From contig CAZQSL010000048.1 of NCBI GenBank assembly GCA_964595945.1, positions 1 to 23,513 of the forward strand: a DNA stretch of 23,513 nt, written 5' to 3'. Below the pieces are notes generated by a model. The model did no database searches, was not told the origin of the DNA, and worked only from the letters and a program-made list of their open reading frames with translations. This document shows positions 7,134 through 15,167 of the stretch, piece by piece. A program made the translations under genes and the position numbers. How positions within the stretch are numbered: the first letter of the stretch is position 1; each line of letters begins with the position of its first letter. The stretch comes from CAZQSL01 sp964595945 (GTDB lineage Bacteria > UBP15 > UBA6099 > JAJRTR01).

Positions 7134-7919
7134 ATGGAAGCATTAGGTTTTCTGATTTTCATCGCAGTAGTTTTCGTCGCCACCACAGTCAAGGTCATCC
7201 CCGAGTACCAGCGCGCGGTAATATTCCGCCTCGGCCGCCTCTCCAAGGCCGTAGCGGGAGGCAACGGCCCCGGCCTCATCATCGTCCTCCCCTTCGGCAT
7301 CGACCGCGTTGTCAAAGTCGGTCTCCGCACCGTCACCATGGATGTCCCCACTCAGGAAGTCATCACCCGCGACAACGTCCCCGTAAAAGTCAACGCCGTC
7401 ATCTACTTCCAGGTCATGGACCCCGAAAAATGCATCGTCAATGTCGAAAATTACATCGCGGCCACTTCTCAGATTTCGCAGACTACCCTGCGCAGCGTGC
7501 TCGGCGAGTCCGAACTCGACGAACTCCTCTCACAGCGCGAAAAAATCAATCAGACCCTTCAGGACATCGTCGACAAACACACCGATCCCTGGGGCATCAA
7601 AGTCACCACCGTCGAGGTCAAGGATGTCGAGCTGCCGCAGGAAATGAAGCGCGCAATGGCCAAACAGGCCGAAGCCGAACGCGAACGCCGCGCCAAGATC
7701 ATAGCCGCCGAAGGCGAATTTCAGGCCTCGCAACGCCTCTCCGAAGCCGCCCACGTCATGTCGTCAGAGCCTATTTCCATCCAGCTCCGCTACCTCCAGA
7801 CTCTCACGGAAATAGCTACCGAAAACAATTCTACCACGATCTTTCCCATCCCAATCGATTTCTTCGGCCCACTCATCAAGGGCTTCGGCAAAATGCTCGC
7901 CGATGGCGACGACAAGTAG
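7134..7919 (+). CDS. SPFH/Band 7 (slipin/stomatin-like) membrane protein
   Basis: This 261-residue protein belongs to the stomatin/slipin group of SPFH proteins, which oligomerise on the inner membrane and organise microdomains and membrane-protein turnover. A hydrophobic hairpin or anchor is at about 4-20. The SPFH domain follows: VIPEYQRAVIFRLGRL, GPGLIIVLPFGIDRVVKVGLRTVTMDVPTQEVITRDNVPVKVNAVIYF, then LRSVLGESELDELLSQREKIN and WGIKVTTVEVKDVELP. A charged helix, MKRAMAKQAEAERERRAKIIAAEGEFQAS (about 172-200), is the usual coiled-coil oligomerisation stretch. AGGAGG at 7121-7126 fixes ATG 7134; a longer open frame upstream is the shadow of the NfeD-like gene. The two genes form an operon closed by a strong terminator. 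Confidence 0.94.
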   Translation: MEALGFLIFIAVVFVATTVKVIPEYQRAVIFRLGRLSKAVAGGNGPGLIIVLPFGIDRVVKVGLRTVTMDVPTQEVITRDNVPVKVNAVIYFQVMDPEKCIVNVENYIAATSQISQTTLRSVLGESELDELLSQREKINQTLQDIVDKHTDPWGIKVTTVEVKDVELPQEMKRAMAKQAEAERERRAKIIAAEGEFQASQRLSEAAHVMSSEPISIQLRYLQTLTEIATENNSTTIFPIPIDFFGPLIKGFGKMLADGDDK

Positions 7920-7947
7920 CTCGGGCTTTCACTTTCACCCACAAGAC

Positions 7948-7977
7948 GCGGGGGCTCCGGCCCCCGCTTTCTGTTTT
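7948..7977 (+). terminator. Rho-independent terminator of the NfeD-like/SPFH operon
   Basis: GCGGGGGC (7948-7955) and GCCCCCGC (7960-7967) form a perfect 8-bp stem capped by a TCCG tetraloop, followed by TTTCTGTTTT. It lies 28 bp after the SPFH stop. Confidence 0.9.
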
Positions 7978-8006
7978 ATCCCGAATTCTGCGATAGAATT
8001 CGGGAT
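7978..8006 (+). repeat. Perfect 12-bp inverted repeat
   Basis: ATCCCGAATTCT (7978-7989) and AGAATTCGGGAT (7995-8006) are perfect complements around a 5-nt loop, directly after the operon terminator. No T-run follows on either strand, so it is not a simple second terminator. It could be an operator, an RNA hairpin in the leader of the next gene, or a small repeat. Confidence 0.8.
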
Positions 8007-8131
8007 AGCAGTCGCGAGACGGGGAAGCAAATATATGCTTTTTGAAAGAGGTGCGGAAAAACCTTTTTCGAGGAATAGAGTTCTCCGCCGGGAATATCAA
8101 CTAATCAATCGTACAACGAACAGACTTCACT

Positions 8132-9346
8132 ATGAAACAAGCGCTCGGACTATTCATCGCCGCAATCTTCTGGGGCATCTGCGCCCTGCTCTTTCCATTC
8201 GCGCTCATGGCCTTTTTTTTCACTCCGCTCAACGCGGCAATTTGCCTCGCGGTTGTGGCCGGGGTACTTCTGATCATCCCGATTGTTTCCCGCAAGCGCA
8301 TTCAGCCCTCGTTTCGCAGCTCCCTTTTTGTCATCGAAATTGCCATGATCGCCGTCGTGACCGCCTACTATTCGTCCGACCGGCGGCCTCGGGAATGCGA
8401 CTTTGAGCTCGACAGCCACGTGCGTCCGCTCGTGACATACAGGCAATGCACCGTCGACTGGAAAGGCGCTCCACGCGAGCGCGACTGCCTCGCCATCACT
8501 TCCAATCCCTACGACTTTGCCTGGCACGAGGGCGATCTGCTCGTAGTCAGCGGTCGTGACCATTCGACTCTCGGGCGCATCACCCCCGGCGCTCACGGCA
8601 AGTTTTCAGCTACGCCACTCGGATACGGCAACGCGCAGGAAATCGTAACCGGCGGCCATGACAGCCTCGCCGTGATCTCATTCTGGAAAGCCCGTAAGAT
8701 CATCCTTTTCGACCTTGCGGCGGGACACCCGGTAAAATCCTTCCCGACACGCGTCAGCAAACTCCTCGGCGCCGACCGTATCGCCAGCCGCGTGTTCGTC
8801 ACTTCCGAGCTCCCCTGGCTCTACGAAATCGACCCTGCTTCTTCGACCATGAAAGAACACTCACTCGGCTACAGTCTCCATACGCTCAACGGCCTTCGCA
8901 TCGACTCCACGCGCAGGGTAATGTACCTCTCCGACTGGGTATGGGGCAAGCTCTACAGGATTGACCTCAGCACGATGAAAACCACTCACACCGCATCGCC
9001 CGGCATGGTATCCACCGGCATCACTCTCGACACCGCCGCCTGCGAAGTCTTCGTGGCGCGCACCCTCGCTTCGAAAATCGACGTCTTCGACTGCCGCACC
9101 CTGAAATTAAAAAGGTCTCTCCACGCGGGATTCGGCGTCAACGAGCTTGCGCTGTCAGAGGACGGCAGGTATATTTACGCAACGAGATACTTCGCTGGCG
9201 AATTCGTCATGCTCGACCGCGCTACCGGCCTCAAAGTCCGACAATTCCACATAGGCGGACAGCCCCGCGCCCTGCTCTACTCGCCAGCCGATGGCCACGT
9301 CTTCGCCGGCTCCAAATGCGGCATCTACGAAATCTCGCCCCACTGA
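8132..9346 (+). CDS. Membrane-anchored beta-propeller (YVTN/NHL-like) protein of unknown function
   Basis: The protein has 404 residues. Three hydrophobic segments occupy the N-terminus (about 5-28, 34-51 and 64-80), then a soluble region from about 85. The soluble part shows repeated blade-like units of about 40 residues: LLVVSGRDHSTLGRITP, LAVISFWKARKIILFDLAAGHPV, RVMYLSDWVWGKLYRIDLSTMKT, CEVFVARTLASKIDVFDCRTLKL and RYIYATRYFAGEFVMLDRATGL. These resemble YVTN/NHL beta-propellers, which bind ligands or partners and are often extracytoplasmic. Six or seven blades seem likely by length. No catalytic motif is visible. I see no convincing Shine-Dalgarno before ATG 8132. It ends 19 bp before acpS and may be cotranscribed with it, though the functions look unrelated. 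Confidence 0.75.
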   Translation: MKQALGLFIAAIFWGICALLFPFALMAFFFTPLNAAICLAVVAGVLLIIPIVSRKRIQPSFRSSLFVIEIAMIAVVTAYYSSDRRPRECDFELDSHVRPLVTYRQCTVDWKGAPRERDCLAITSNPYDFAWHEGDLLVVSGRDHSTLGRITPGAHGKFSATPLGYGNAQEIVTGGHDSLAVISFWKARKIILFDLAAGHPVKSFPTRVSKLLGADRIASRVFVTSELPWLYEIDPASSTMKEHSLGYSLHTLNGLRIDSTRRVMYLSDWVWGKLYRIDLSTMKTTHTASPGMVSTGITLDTAACEVFVARTLASKIDVFDCRTLKLKRSLHAGFGVNELALSEDGRYIYATRYFAGEFVMLDRATGLKVRQFHIGGQPRALLYSPADGHVFAGSKCGIYEISPH

Positions 9347-9365
9347 GCGCACAAGGACTCATTTC

Positions 9366-9743
9366 ATGGCCGACATCACCGGCACAGGCATCGACATCGT
9401 AGACATCGCGGAAATCCACACAGCCCTCTCCCGCTGGGGCCAAAGGTGGAAAAGCCGCGTGTTCACCCCTGCGGAAATCTCCGAATGCGACTCCGCCCCA
9501 GACCCGCTCCGCAGCTACTCCGCACGTTTCGCCGCCAAGGAAGCCGCCATCAAGGCACTCCCATCCGACTGCCGCGTCACATCCTTCCGCGATATCGAAA
9601 TCCTCCGCTCAGCCGCCGGCAAACCCTCTCTCTCCTTCTCTCCTGAAACCACTCCGCCTCATGGCGCACCACTCTCGTTTTTCATATCCATCTCACACAG
9701 CACCCACTCGGCCGCCGCTGTCGTGATCGTCACCTCGCCTTAG
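9366..9743 (+). CDS. acpS: Holo-[acyl-carrier-protein] synthase
   Basis: AcpS transfers 4'-phosphopantetheine from CoA to the serine of acyl carrier protein, activating it for fatty acid synthesis in the cytoplasm. The protein has 125 residues, normal for the family. GTGIDIVDI with the metal-binding Asp (D10), RFAAKEAAIKAL with the second ligand Glu (E59), and the C-terminal FISISHSTHSAAAVVIV match the family signature. The ATG at 9366 follows AAGGA (9353-9357) with 8-nt spacing. An open frame extends upstream to 9291 but overlaps the preceding gene and lacks family similarity. Neighbours give no extra functional link. Confidence 0.95.
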   Translation: MADITGTGIDIVDIAEIHTALSRWGQRWKSRVFTPAEISECDSAPDPLRSYSARFAAKEAAIKALPSDCRVTSFRDIEILRSAAGKPSLSFSPETTPPHGAPLSFFISISHSTHSAAAVVIVTSP

Positions 9744-9836
9744 GGCTTGTCACCCACTTTTCAAAATGCCGCCTTATGTACAAACCGCCGGACAGGTGTA
9801 TTATTGATATGGTAAAACGATAAGGAATCCGATTTC

Positions 9837-10868
9837 GTGAGGTACACACACATGCTTACACAACCGCGACGCCCCAATATCATCAGACACGCCCTGGCCT
9901 GCGCCGCTGCCGCCTGCGCGCTCGCCGCCTGCACACCAGCTCCGTCAACCGCCGCGCCCCTCAAGGCTAAAGTGCTAACCTGGAACGTCGGCAACGCCGA
10001 TGTGCTCAACTGCAACAAAATGTACTACAAACTCTGCATGAACAAATGGGAAGAAAAAGTCACGCAGGGACTCGCCGAAATCAAACCCGACATCGTCAAC
10101 CTCCAGGAAATACTCGACGTGCAGTGGTGCGAAAAACAGTCCCCTCCCGAAAAAAGCCCCAAAAAGGTATGCTACCAATACGACCAGCAGGAAATCCGCG
10201 ACCAGGCCCGCCGAGTGCTCGGACCCGGATACACAATCGTCTGCGACTCGCGCGCCCGCTTCGAATGCACCGGCGTCCGCGTCGGATTCGCCAAAGTCGC
10301 CGGTTGCCCCGACGGCGAGCTATGCCGCGAAAAAGCTCATATAGTACAGGACGTCCCCGAAGGCTGCGACCCCCTCGCCAACATTTTCGCAATCGACATC
10401 GAAGCGGGCGGAGACACTTACCGCATCGTCAACGGCCATCCTATCGCCTCTGACAAAACCTGCCGCACCGGCGAAGTCCAGCGCATGTTCGAAGGCTACG
10501 GCTCTGTCCCCCCACTCGCGCTTGCTGACAGACCCACCCTCATCACCGGCGACATGAATCTCGATCCCTTCAAGGCTCCCAAAACCGACTCCGACATCCT
10601 GGTCTGGGACAAACATGTCGGCGACGGCAAACCCTTCTACTACCTCAGCGGCCCGGCCGAACACACACCCCCCTACGAAACCGACGCCGGCCGCACTCTC
10701 GATCACGTTGTATCCAATTTCGCCGAAGGCTCCTGCGTCACTCTCGGCCAGGCGCCCGGCAGACCACGCCCGGCCGGCATTCCCACTCTCAGGATGGACT
10801 CCACTACCCTCGACCATGACCCGATCCTGTGCGAACTCACCTTCTCTCCGGTCCTCAAGACCCGGTAG
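9837..10868 (+). CDS. Endonuclease/exonuclease/phosphatase (EEP) family lipoprotein, cysteine-rich
   Basis: This predicted lipoprotein (343 aa from GTG) carries a basic N-terminus, a hydrophobic stretch and the lipobox LAAC with C32 as lipidation site. The mature part has the DNase I-like EEP fold. VLTWNVGNAD gives N50, IVNLQEI gives the metal-binding E91, IVNGH the catalytic H201, LITGDMNLDP gives D239 and N241, and TLDHDPI gives D326-H327. All the standard catalytic positions are thus present, so activity on nucleic acids, phospholipids or other phosphoesters is plausible; the substrate is unknown. The mature region has about a dozen cysteines, consistent with disulfides outside the cytoplasm. 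GTG 9837 follows AAGGAA (9822-9827); ATG 9852 preceded by GAGG is an alternative and keeps the signal sequence. Confidence 0.87.
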   Translation: MRYTHMLTQPRRPNIIRHALACAAAACALAACTPAPSTAAPLKAKVLTWNVGNADVLNCNKMYYKLCMNKWEEKVTQGLAEIKPDIVNLQEILDVQWCEKQSPPEKSPKKVCYQYDQQEIRDQARRVLGPGYTIVCDSRARFECTGVRVGFAKVAGCPDGELCREKAHIVQDVPEGCDPLANIFAIDIEAGGDTYRIVNGHPIASDKTCRTGEVQRMFEGYGSVPPLALADRPTLITGDMNLDPFKAPKTDSDILVWDKHVGDGKPFYYLSGPAEHTPPYETDAGRTLDHVVSNFAEGSCVTLGQAPGRPRPAGIPTLRMDSTTLDHDPILCELTFSPVLKTR

Positions 10869-10892
10869 CCAGCCATCATGGACACAAATCTG

Positions 10893-10898
10893 TATAAT
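10893..10898 (+). promoter_or_regulatory. Possible -10 element ahead of the structured repeat block
   Basis: A perfect TATAAT preceded by TG lies 25 bp after the EEP gene. No recognisable -35 sits 16-18 bp upstream. A transcript starting about 7 bp downstream would begin at roughly 10905, the first base of the nested inverted repeats. Confidence 0.3.
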
Positions 10899-10904
10899 CA
10901 GATA

Positions 10905-11074
10905 CTTGTAACCGTTCACGGAATACTCGCGGAGGACCTTTTGTGCAGAAAAGGTCCTCCGCACCTCTCCAAAAAACTCCCTGTGTTTGGAGTATTCTCT
11001 GGTTTTACGGATTACAAGCGACATGTCAGCCGCTTGTAACCCGTAAAAAATGGCTGGAGTATAGCATATATACT
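10905..11074 (+). repeat. Block of nested perfect inverted repeats (possible structured RNA)
   Basis: The 413-bp convergent gap 10869-11281 has no gene I can support. Its first part holds several inverted repeats. H1 is a perfect 14-bp stem, 10929-10942 with 10949-10962. H2 is 7 bp, 10967-10973 with 10986-10992. H3 has 18-base arms with one mismatch, 11003-11020 with 11031-11048. H4 is 6 bp, 11058-11063 with 11069-11074. Long-range complements also exist: 10921-10928 with 10990-10997, and 10905-10915 (CTTGTAACCGT) with 11007-11018. CTTGTAACC(C)GT recurs at 11033-11044, so H3 and the long-range pair compete. None has a following T-run. From 11075 to 11281 I see nothing recognisable. Confidence 0.8.
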
Positions 11075-11281
11075 GAATATCAATAGAAATTCCCTACCAC
11101 AATTTATCGAAGCGACTCGATTGTGCAGCCTTGTATCAGGCGGGGATAAACCCAGCCTCTTCGAAAAACAGTCATGATCTATCCATGAAATCCGTGTCAA
11201 AAAGTCTTTTATTATTTTCGGATGGTACACCAGATCATCCCGGCAGACCATAACCATACATAGGGTAATTCAATTGATATT

Positions 11282-12040
11282 TCATATAATGCCATTATTG
11301 ACGAGCCTTGCCATGATTTCCGACTGACCGGCTGCCTCCACAAAATTTTCGGCTTCGATCTCAAGTCCGCCATCAAGATCAGTCTTGAGACCACGCAATA
11401 CAGCGTCCTTGATAAGCCTGATGGAATGCGCCGGCTGACGCCCGAGCCGCGCCGCGATTTCCAGCGCCTCACCCATCACTTCACCCCGTGGTACCACCCG
11501 GTTGACCAATCCGATTTCCTTTGCCTGCTGTGCCTTGATCCGCCCGCCGCCAAGCAGCAGTTCCATGGCTATATTTTTGCCGGCGATACGGGGTATCTTC
11601 TGCGTGCCCCCCCACCCCGGCAGCAATCCGAGCCCGACCTCCGGCATACCTATCACCACATTTTCAGCCGCAACGGACATATCGCATGACAACATCAGCT
11701 CGCACCCGCCACCGAAGGCATAACCTTCGACCGCCGCCACGACCGGCTTTGGAAAATGCTCTATTTTCTGGAAAACCGAATGCCCGGCATCCACAAATGG
11801 CCGCACTCCATCCGATATGTCGAATCCTCCGTCGATGTCGGCTCCGGCGCTGAATGCCTTGCCCCCTGCCCCGGCTATCACGACTGCCGTGACTGCCTCG
11901 TCGGCGGCAAATGTGTCAAATGCACGCGATATTTCTTCGATTGTCTGCCCCGCAAGCATATTGCGGCGCTCATGACGATTGATCGTAAGCACCGCAATGC
12001 CGTTGCGGTTTTCAATAATAATATGTTCATATTTGCCCAT
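11282..12040 (-). CDS. Enoyl-CoA hydratase/isomerase (crotonase) family protein
   Basis: A 252-residue crotonase-fold enzyme that should act on an acyl-CoA in the cytoplasm, most likely hydrating a 2-enoyl-CoA. The oxyanion hole is formed by AFSAGADI (about 63-69) and YAFGGGCEL (107-115). The two acidic residues of true hydratases are both present: E114 in GGCELML, and E134 in GMPEVGLGLLPGWGGTQ. Length and C-terminal helices are normal. Without companion beta-oxidation genes nearby the pathway (fatty acid, amino acid or aromatic breakdown, or butyrate-type metabolism) cannot be named. It lies 131 bp downstream of the GH35 gene on the same strand, so it could be in the same transcript or have its own promoter. 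The ribosome site (AGGAG, about 12 nt from ATG) is distant. Confidence 0.92.
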   Translation of the reverse strand: MGKYEHIIIENRNGIAVLTINRHERRNMLAGQTIEEISRAFDTFAADEAVTAVVIAGAGGKAFSAGADIDGGFDISDGVRPFVDAGHSVFQKIEHFPKPVVAAVEGYAFGGGCELMLSCDMSVAAENVVIGMPEVGLGLLPGWGGTQKIPRIAGKNIAMELLLGGGRIKAQQAKEIGLVNRVVPRGEVMGEALEIAARLGRQPAHSIRLIKDAVLRGLKTDLDGGLEIEAENFVEAAGQSEIMARLVNNGII

Positions 12041-12171
12041 TTCGCTTTTACACTCCTGAATGTCTGCTGGATTTACACCCAGTTCTGTTTCGCAATTAAA
12101 AAACAGTGGCCACTTGTTGGCAGCTTATAAAACCACAAAGAGAGGCTTCCCCACGTGGCGACACATCTTCA

Positions 12172-14478
12172 TTACATATTCATGGGCAACTGCTCAAGCG
12201 TCACGCGGCCAAGATTTCCTTTTTCGAAACGGCGCCAGATAGTGATTGCAATATGATTCCTGCCTTTCGGATCAAGGATGCCCCAGGGGATGAAAAAGCT
12301 GGTCTGCGGCCCCATTTCCTTCCAGTATCTGCCCATAAGCCAGCCATTGACATAAATATTGGCCTTGCTGTAAGAATCATCGAGCTTGATAGCAAGCGGC
12401 GTATTGTCAGGATCGGCCACATCAAGTGTCACGGTAGTCTCGAACATAGCCACACCTTCCTCGGCAACACCCAGCGTATATGGCAGCACCACCGGCTTTT
12501 TGCCGCCGTATGCCTCGAACATCCCTTTTTCGAGTACGGGCGTGAGCCCCTTTTCCCCATCGATCAACCCTCCGCGGAATCTCCACGCGACATCGACGCC
12601 AAAGCACCGCACACTCACGATGCCACGGGGGTTTTTCGCGTCACATTCGAAATCCTTGTTAAACCCGAGACTTTCGACAAGCACGGTTACGACATTCTTT
12701 TCACCTGTCTGGTAACTATCCGGTATTTTGATGTCGAATGTCTCAGCAATGTCGTCACCCACACCGGAAGTATTTCTGAAATTGTCCTTCGAGGCGACAA
12801 GCTTTCCATTGACCCACACCGAACAGCAATGCCGCGCATCGAGCAGCATTCGCGACATTTTCCCGCTATATGTGCCACGATACCAGCCATAGCCATAATA
12901 ATTGCCTATCCCGGCAAAATCATATCTTTCCGTACCGCTCAGGGCGCGCCAACCGCAATCATCGTAATCAGCAGCGATCTGCGGGCTGACATCGCAGACT
13001 GTCCAGTCCCTGAGTTCCGGCAGCTTGATCTTGGCAATATCCGGACGCTTATTCGTCGACGGATCATATTTGCCGATTTCCTTCTCAAGATTTCCAGCAT
13101 TGTCAACCACCACTATTTTCATCTCGGTCTTCTTGAGCGAAATCCTGTTTTTAATGCCGGAAACGGAGCATATCGCGTCCGGACCACCGTCATTTCTCAG
13201 AAAAACATACAATTTACCGCTGTTTCCGCGACGCGCCTTACAATATATCCGTGATGGCGTGCATTTTACCGATTCGTCTACTTCCGTAGCGAGAAAATCA
13301 TCACCAAGTTTCTTAACTTCCTCAATATGCCATGTGATCGTGTCACATCGCTGCGTCACCTGCCCCCATTCTCCGATCGGAGCGCCATAGTCGAATGATG
13401 TATAAACATCTGGACTCGGGAGATACCCATAGGCCGTGCCGCCGCAGAACATAAAATAATTGATTATCGTCGCTCGTTGCGACAGGGCTGTCTTCGTGGC
13501 AAGATCGAGCTGCTCATGGGTGAGTATTTTCCTTATCCGGTCATATCCGTACCCTCCCCAGCTATCGAACCAACCCCCCTGGTATTCCGCGATGAATATC
13601 GGTTCGTTCGGTCTGTAACAGTCATGCCCGTATTCCATAATACAGGCATTGGAAAAGGGCATTTTCTTATTTCGCCATTCCGAAGTAAAGTCCGTGATCG
13701 CATAATCGTCGATCGACATCATGTCTACTTCGTTTACTCTGCCGGCAGTGCTCATTATGTCATTATGGAAAAGCGGAACACTCACTCCCATGCTCCTGGT
13801 CATGTCATAAAGAGCCTTGACGTATGGGTTTTCGGACACCTGTCCCGGCTTTTCGCCAGTAACTCGGGGCAACACTTTTGCTGTTATGATTTTGAAAAGG
13901 TCGGCGTTTGACAGCTTAAAAAGGAAATTGGGATCTTTTTTCCTGATTGCCGTCACTATATTCTTCAGCACTCCGGCGAGATGTGGTCCAAGATTGAACT
14001 CGTTTTCTATCTGGAACAGTATCAGATTATTTCTTTTTGCGATTTTCGGCGTTATCTGCTCCCACCACTGCTGCACATAGTCTATATATTTCTGGTCATA
14101 TTTGATCGTTGCCCCATCTCTGCATCTGAGTACCACATCTTCCCTGGCGATCAGCCATCCGGGCAAACCGCCCCCATCGACTTCCGAGCAGATGTATGGT
14201 CCCGGCCTTGCTATCAGGTACAGCCCTTCTTCTTCAATTATGTCCATCAGAAGGTCAACATTACGGTTTCCGGAAAAGTTGTATTGCCCTTCTGCCTCTG
14301 AGTGATAGTTCCAGGGAAAGTAAATATCGACAGCATTCATGCCTGCCTTCTTCATCTTGCGCAGACTCGATCGCCATTGATCGACGACAGGAAGCCGGAA
14401 ATAGTGAAGCGCGCCGCTCCAGACAAATTCTCTTTTTCCGTCTATTGTCAATGAGTACCGGTCGAATTCGATTTTCAT
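12172..14478 (-). CDS. Glycoside hydrolase family 35 beta-galactosidase
   Basis: The 768-residue protein is a GH35 retaining beta-galactosidase. The (beta/alpha)8 domain starts with SGALHYFRLP and PWNYHS and contains RPGPYICSEVDGGGLPGWL. The acid/base Glu is in FQIENEF (E160) and the nucleophile Glu is in FIAEYQGGWFDSWGG (E298). The C-terminal half carries beta-sandwich domains; GYGWYRGTY...VWVNGKLV and the terminal ANIYVNGWLMGRYW...GPQTSFFIPWGIL are classic GH35 jelly-roll segments. No signal peptide is visible, so it is probably cytoplasmic and acts on imported oligosaccharides. ATG 14478 is chosen because GGAGGAG directly precedes it; an in-frame GTG at 14490 would overlap that site. It is transcribed away from oriC. 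Confidence 0.93.
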   Translation of the reverse strand: MKIEFDRYSLTIDGKREFVWSGALHYFRLPVVDQWRSSLRKMKKAGMNAVDIYFPWNYHSEAEGQYNFSGNRNVDLLMDIIEEEGLYLIARPGPYICSEVDGGGLPGWLIAREDVVLRCRDGATIKYDQKYIDYVQQWWEQITPKIAKRNNLILFQIENEFNLGPHLAGVLKNIVTAIRKKDPNFLFKLSNADLFKIITAKVLPRVTGEKPGQVSENPYVKALYDMTRSMGVSVPLFHNDIMSTAGRVNEVDMMSIDDYAITDFTSEWRNKKMPFSNACIMEYGHDCYRPNEPIFIAEYQGGWFDSWGGYGYDRIRKILTHEQLDLATKTALSQRATIINYFMFCGGTAYGYLPSPDVYTSFDYGAPIGEWGQVTQRCDTITWHIEEVKKLGDDFLATEVDESVKCTPSRIYCKARRGNSGKLYVFLRNDGGPDAICSVSGIKNRISLKKTEMKIVVVDNAGNLEKEIGKYDPSTNKRPDIAKIKLPELRDWTVCDVSPQIAADYDDCGWRALSGTERYDFAGIGNYYGYGWYRGTYSGKMSRMLLDARHCCSVWVNGKLVASKDNFRNTSGVGDDIAETFDIKIPDSYQTGEKNVVTVLVESLGFNKDFECDAKNPRGIVSVRCFGVDVAWRFRGGLIDGEKGLTPVLEKGMFEAYGGKKPVVLPYTLGVAEEGVAMFETTVTLDVADPDNTPLAIKLDDSYSKANIYVNGWLMGRYWKEMGPQTSFFIPWGILDPKGRNHIAITIWRRFEKGNLGRVTLEQLPMNM

Positions 14479-14824
14479 AATCTCCTCCACTTGTTATTCG
14501 TTCATAATAATATCGTCTGTCATACAGTAGTACTTTCATTGTTTTTACGTGTTTTTGCTTGTATGTGGTCATTTGTGTTCTCATTTGTTTTTTTGTGGCT
14601 CATGTTGTGTTTTTCCGGTATTCTCTCCCATCATGTTTTACGCTTTATCTGATTCCCCAAACACATACTTTGCGTGCTATTTGTCGCTTTTGATATTTTA
14701 TCATACTGTTTGTGCTCTTTTTTGTGCGCAACACATTACCACGCAGTAAATTGCTGTATAACTTTGCATAGGTTTATCGTAAAATAGTTATTTACATATT
14801 TTAGTATTAAACCAACACAATTTC

Positions 14825-14852
14825 TGTGGATATGTTAATAACTTGGGGATAA
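14825..14852 (-). promoter_or_regulatory. Tandem near-consensus DnaA boxes
   Basis: Three same-orientation sites lie together: TGTGGATAT (14825-14833), TGTTAATAA (14833-14841) and TGGGGATAA (14844-14852). Each is one mismatch from the reverse complement of TTATNCACA. They lie directly beside the AT-rich stretch 14760-14820. Confidence 0.6.
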
Positions 14853-14936
14853 CCATTTGAAATACCTTGTAATAATACAAATTTTCCCTTTATTTGTGCT
14901 GTTTTTTCCCTTTTCCCTCACTCATCGACTACTGAT

Positions 14937-14945
14937 TGTGGAAAA
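14937..14945 (-). promoter_or_regulatory. DnaA box
   Basis: TGTGGAAAA is the reverse complement of TTTTCCACA, a full match to TTWTNCACA. Confidence 0.65.
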
Positions 14946-14965
14946 CTTATTAACTAATGAACCTG

Positions 14966-14974
14966 TTATTCACA
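14966..14974 (+). promoter_or_regulatory. DnaA box
   Basis: TTATTCACA is a full match to TTWTNCACA, in the opposite orientation to the box 20 bp upstream. Confidence 0.7.
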
Positions 14975-15158
14975 AAATTGTGTTTTTGATGTCCGATATG
15001 ATATGGTAAACATGCAAAAATATCGGCATCATGTTTTTTTTATTACAAAACCATGTTGTTTACCGTGTTGTGTTTTGTTTGTATGCCTCTCCCGTGATCC
15101 GAGGTGTTTATCATGATGACAGCTTTTACGTGTTTTGAATTGCAGGTGAATCTCAATC

Positions 15159-15167
15159 TGTGCAAAA
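15159..15167 (-). promoter_or_regulatory. DnaA box
   Basis: TGTGCAAAA is the reverse complement of TTTTGCACA, a full match to TTWTNCACA, about 200 bp from the main cluster. Confidence 0.5.

Noticed and set aside
10320..11024. Minus-strand open frame (234 codons) opposite the EEP gene
   Set aside because: It is antisense to the EEP lipoprotein gene, whose catalytic motifs are complete; no family features.
11012..11257. 81-codon minus-strand open frame after the enoyl-CoA hydratase gene
   Set aside because: No ribosome site and no recognisable similarity, and it overlaps the inverted-repeat block.
12106..13254. Plus-strand open frame (382 codons) opposite GH35
   Set aside because: It lies antisense to the well-supported GH35 catalytic and jelly-roll gene, with no family match or ribosome site.
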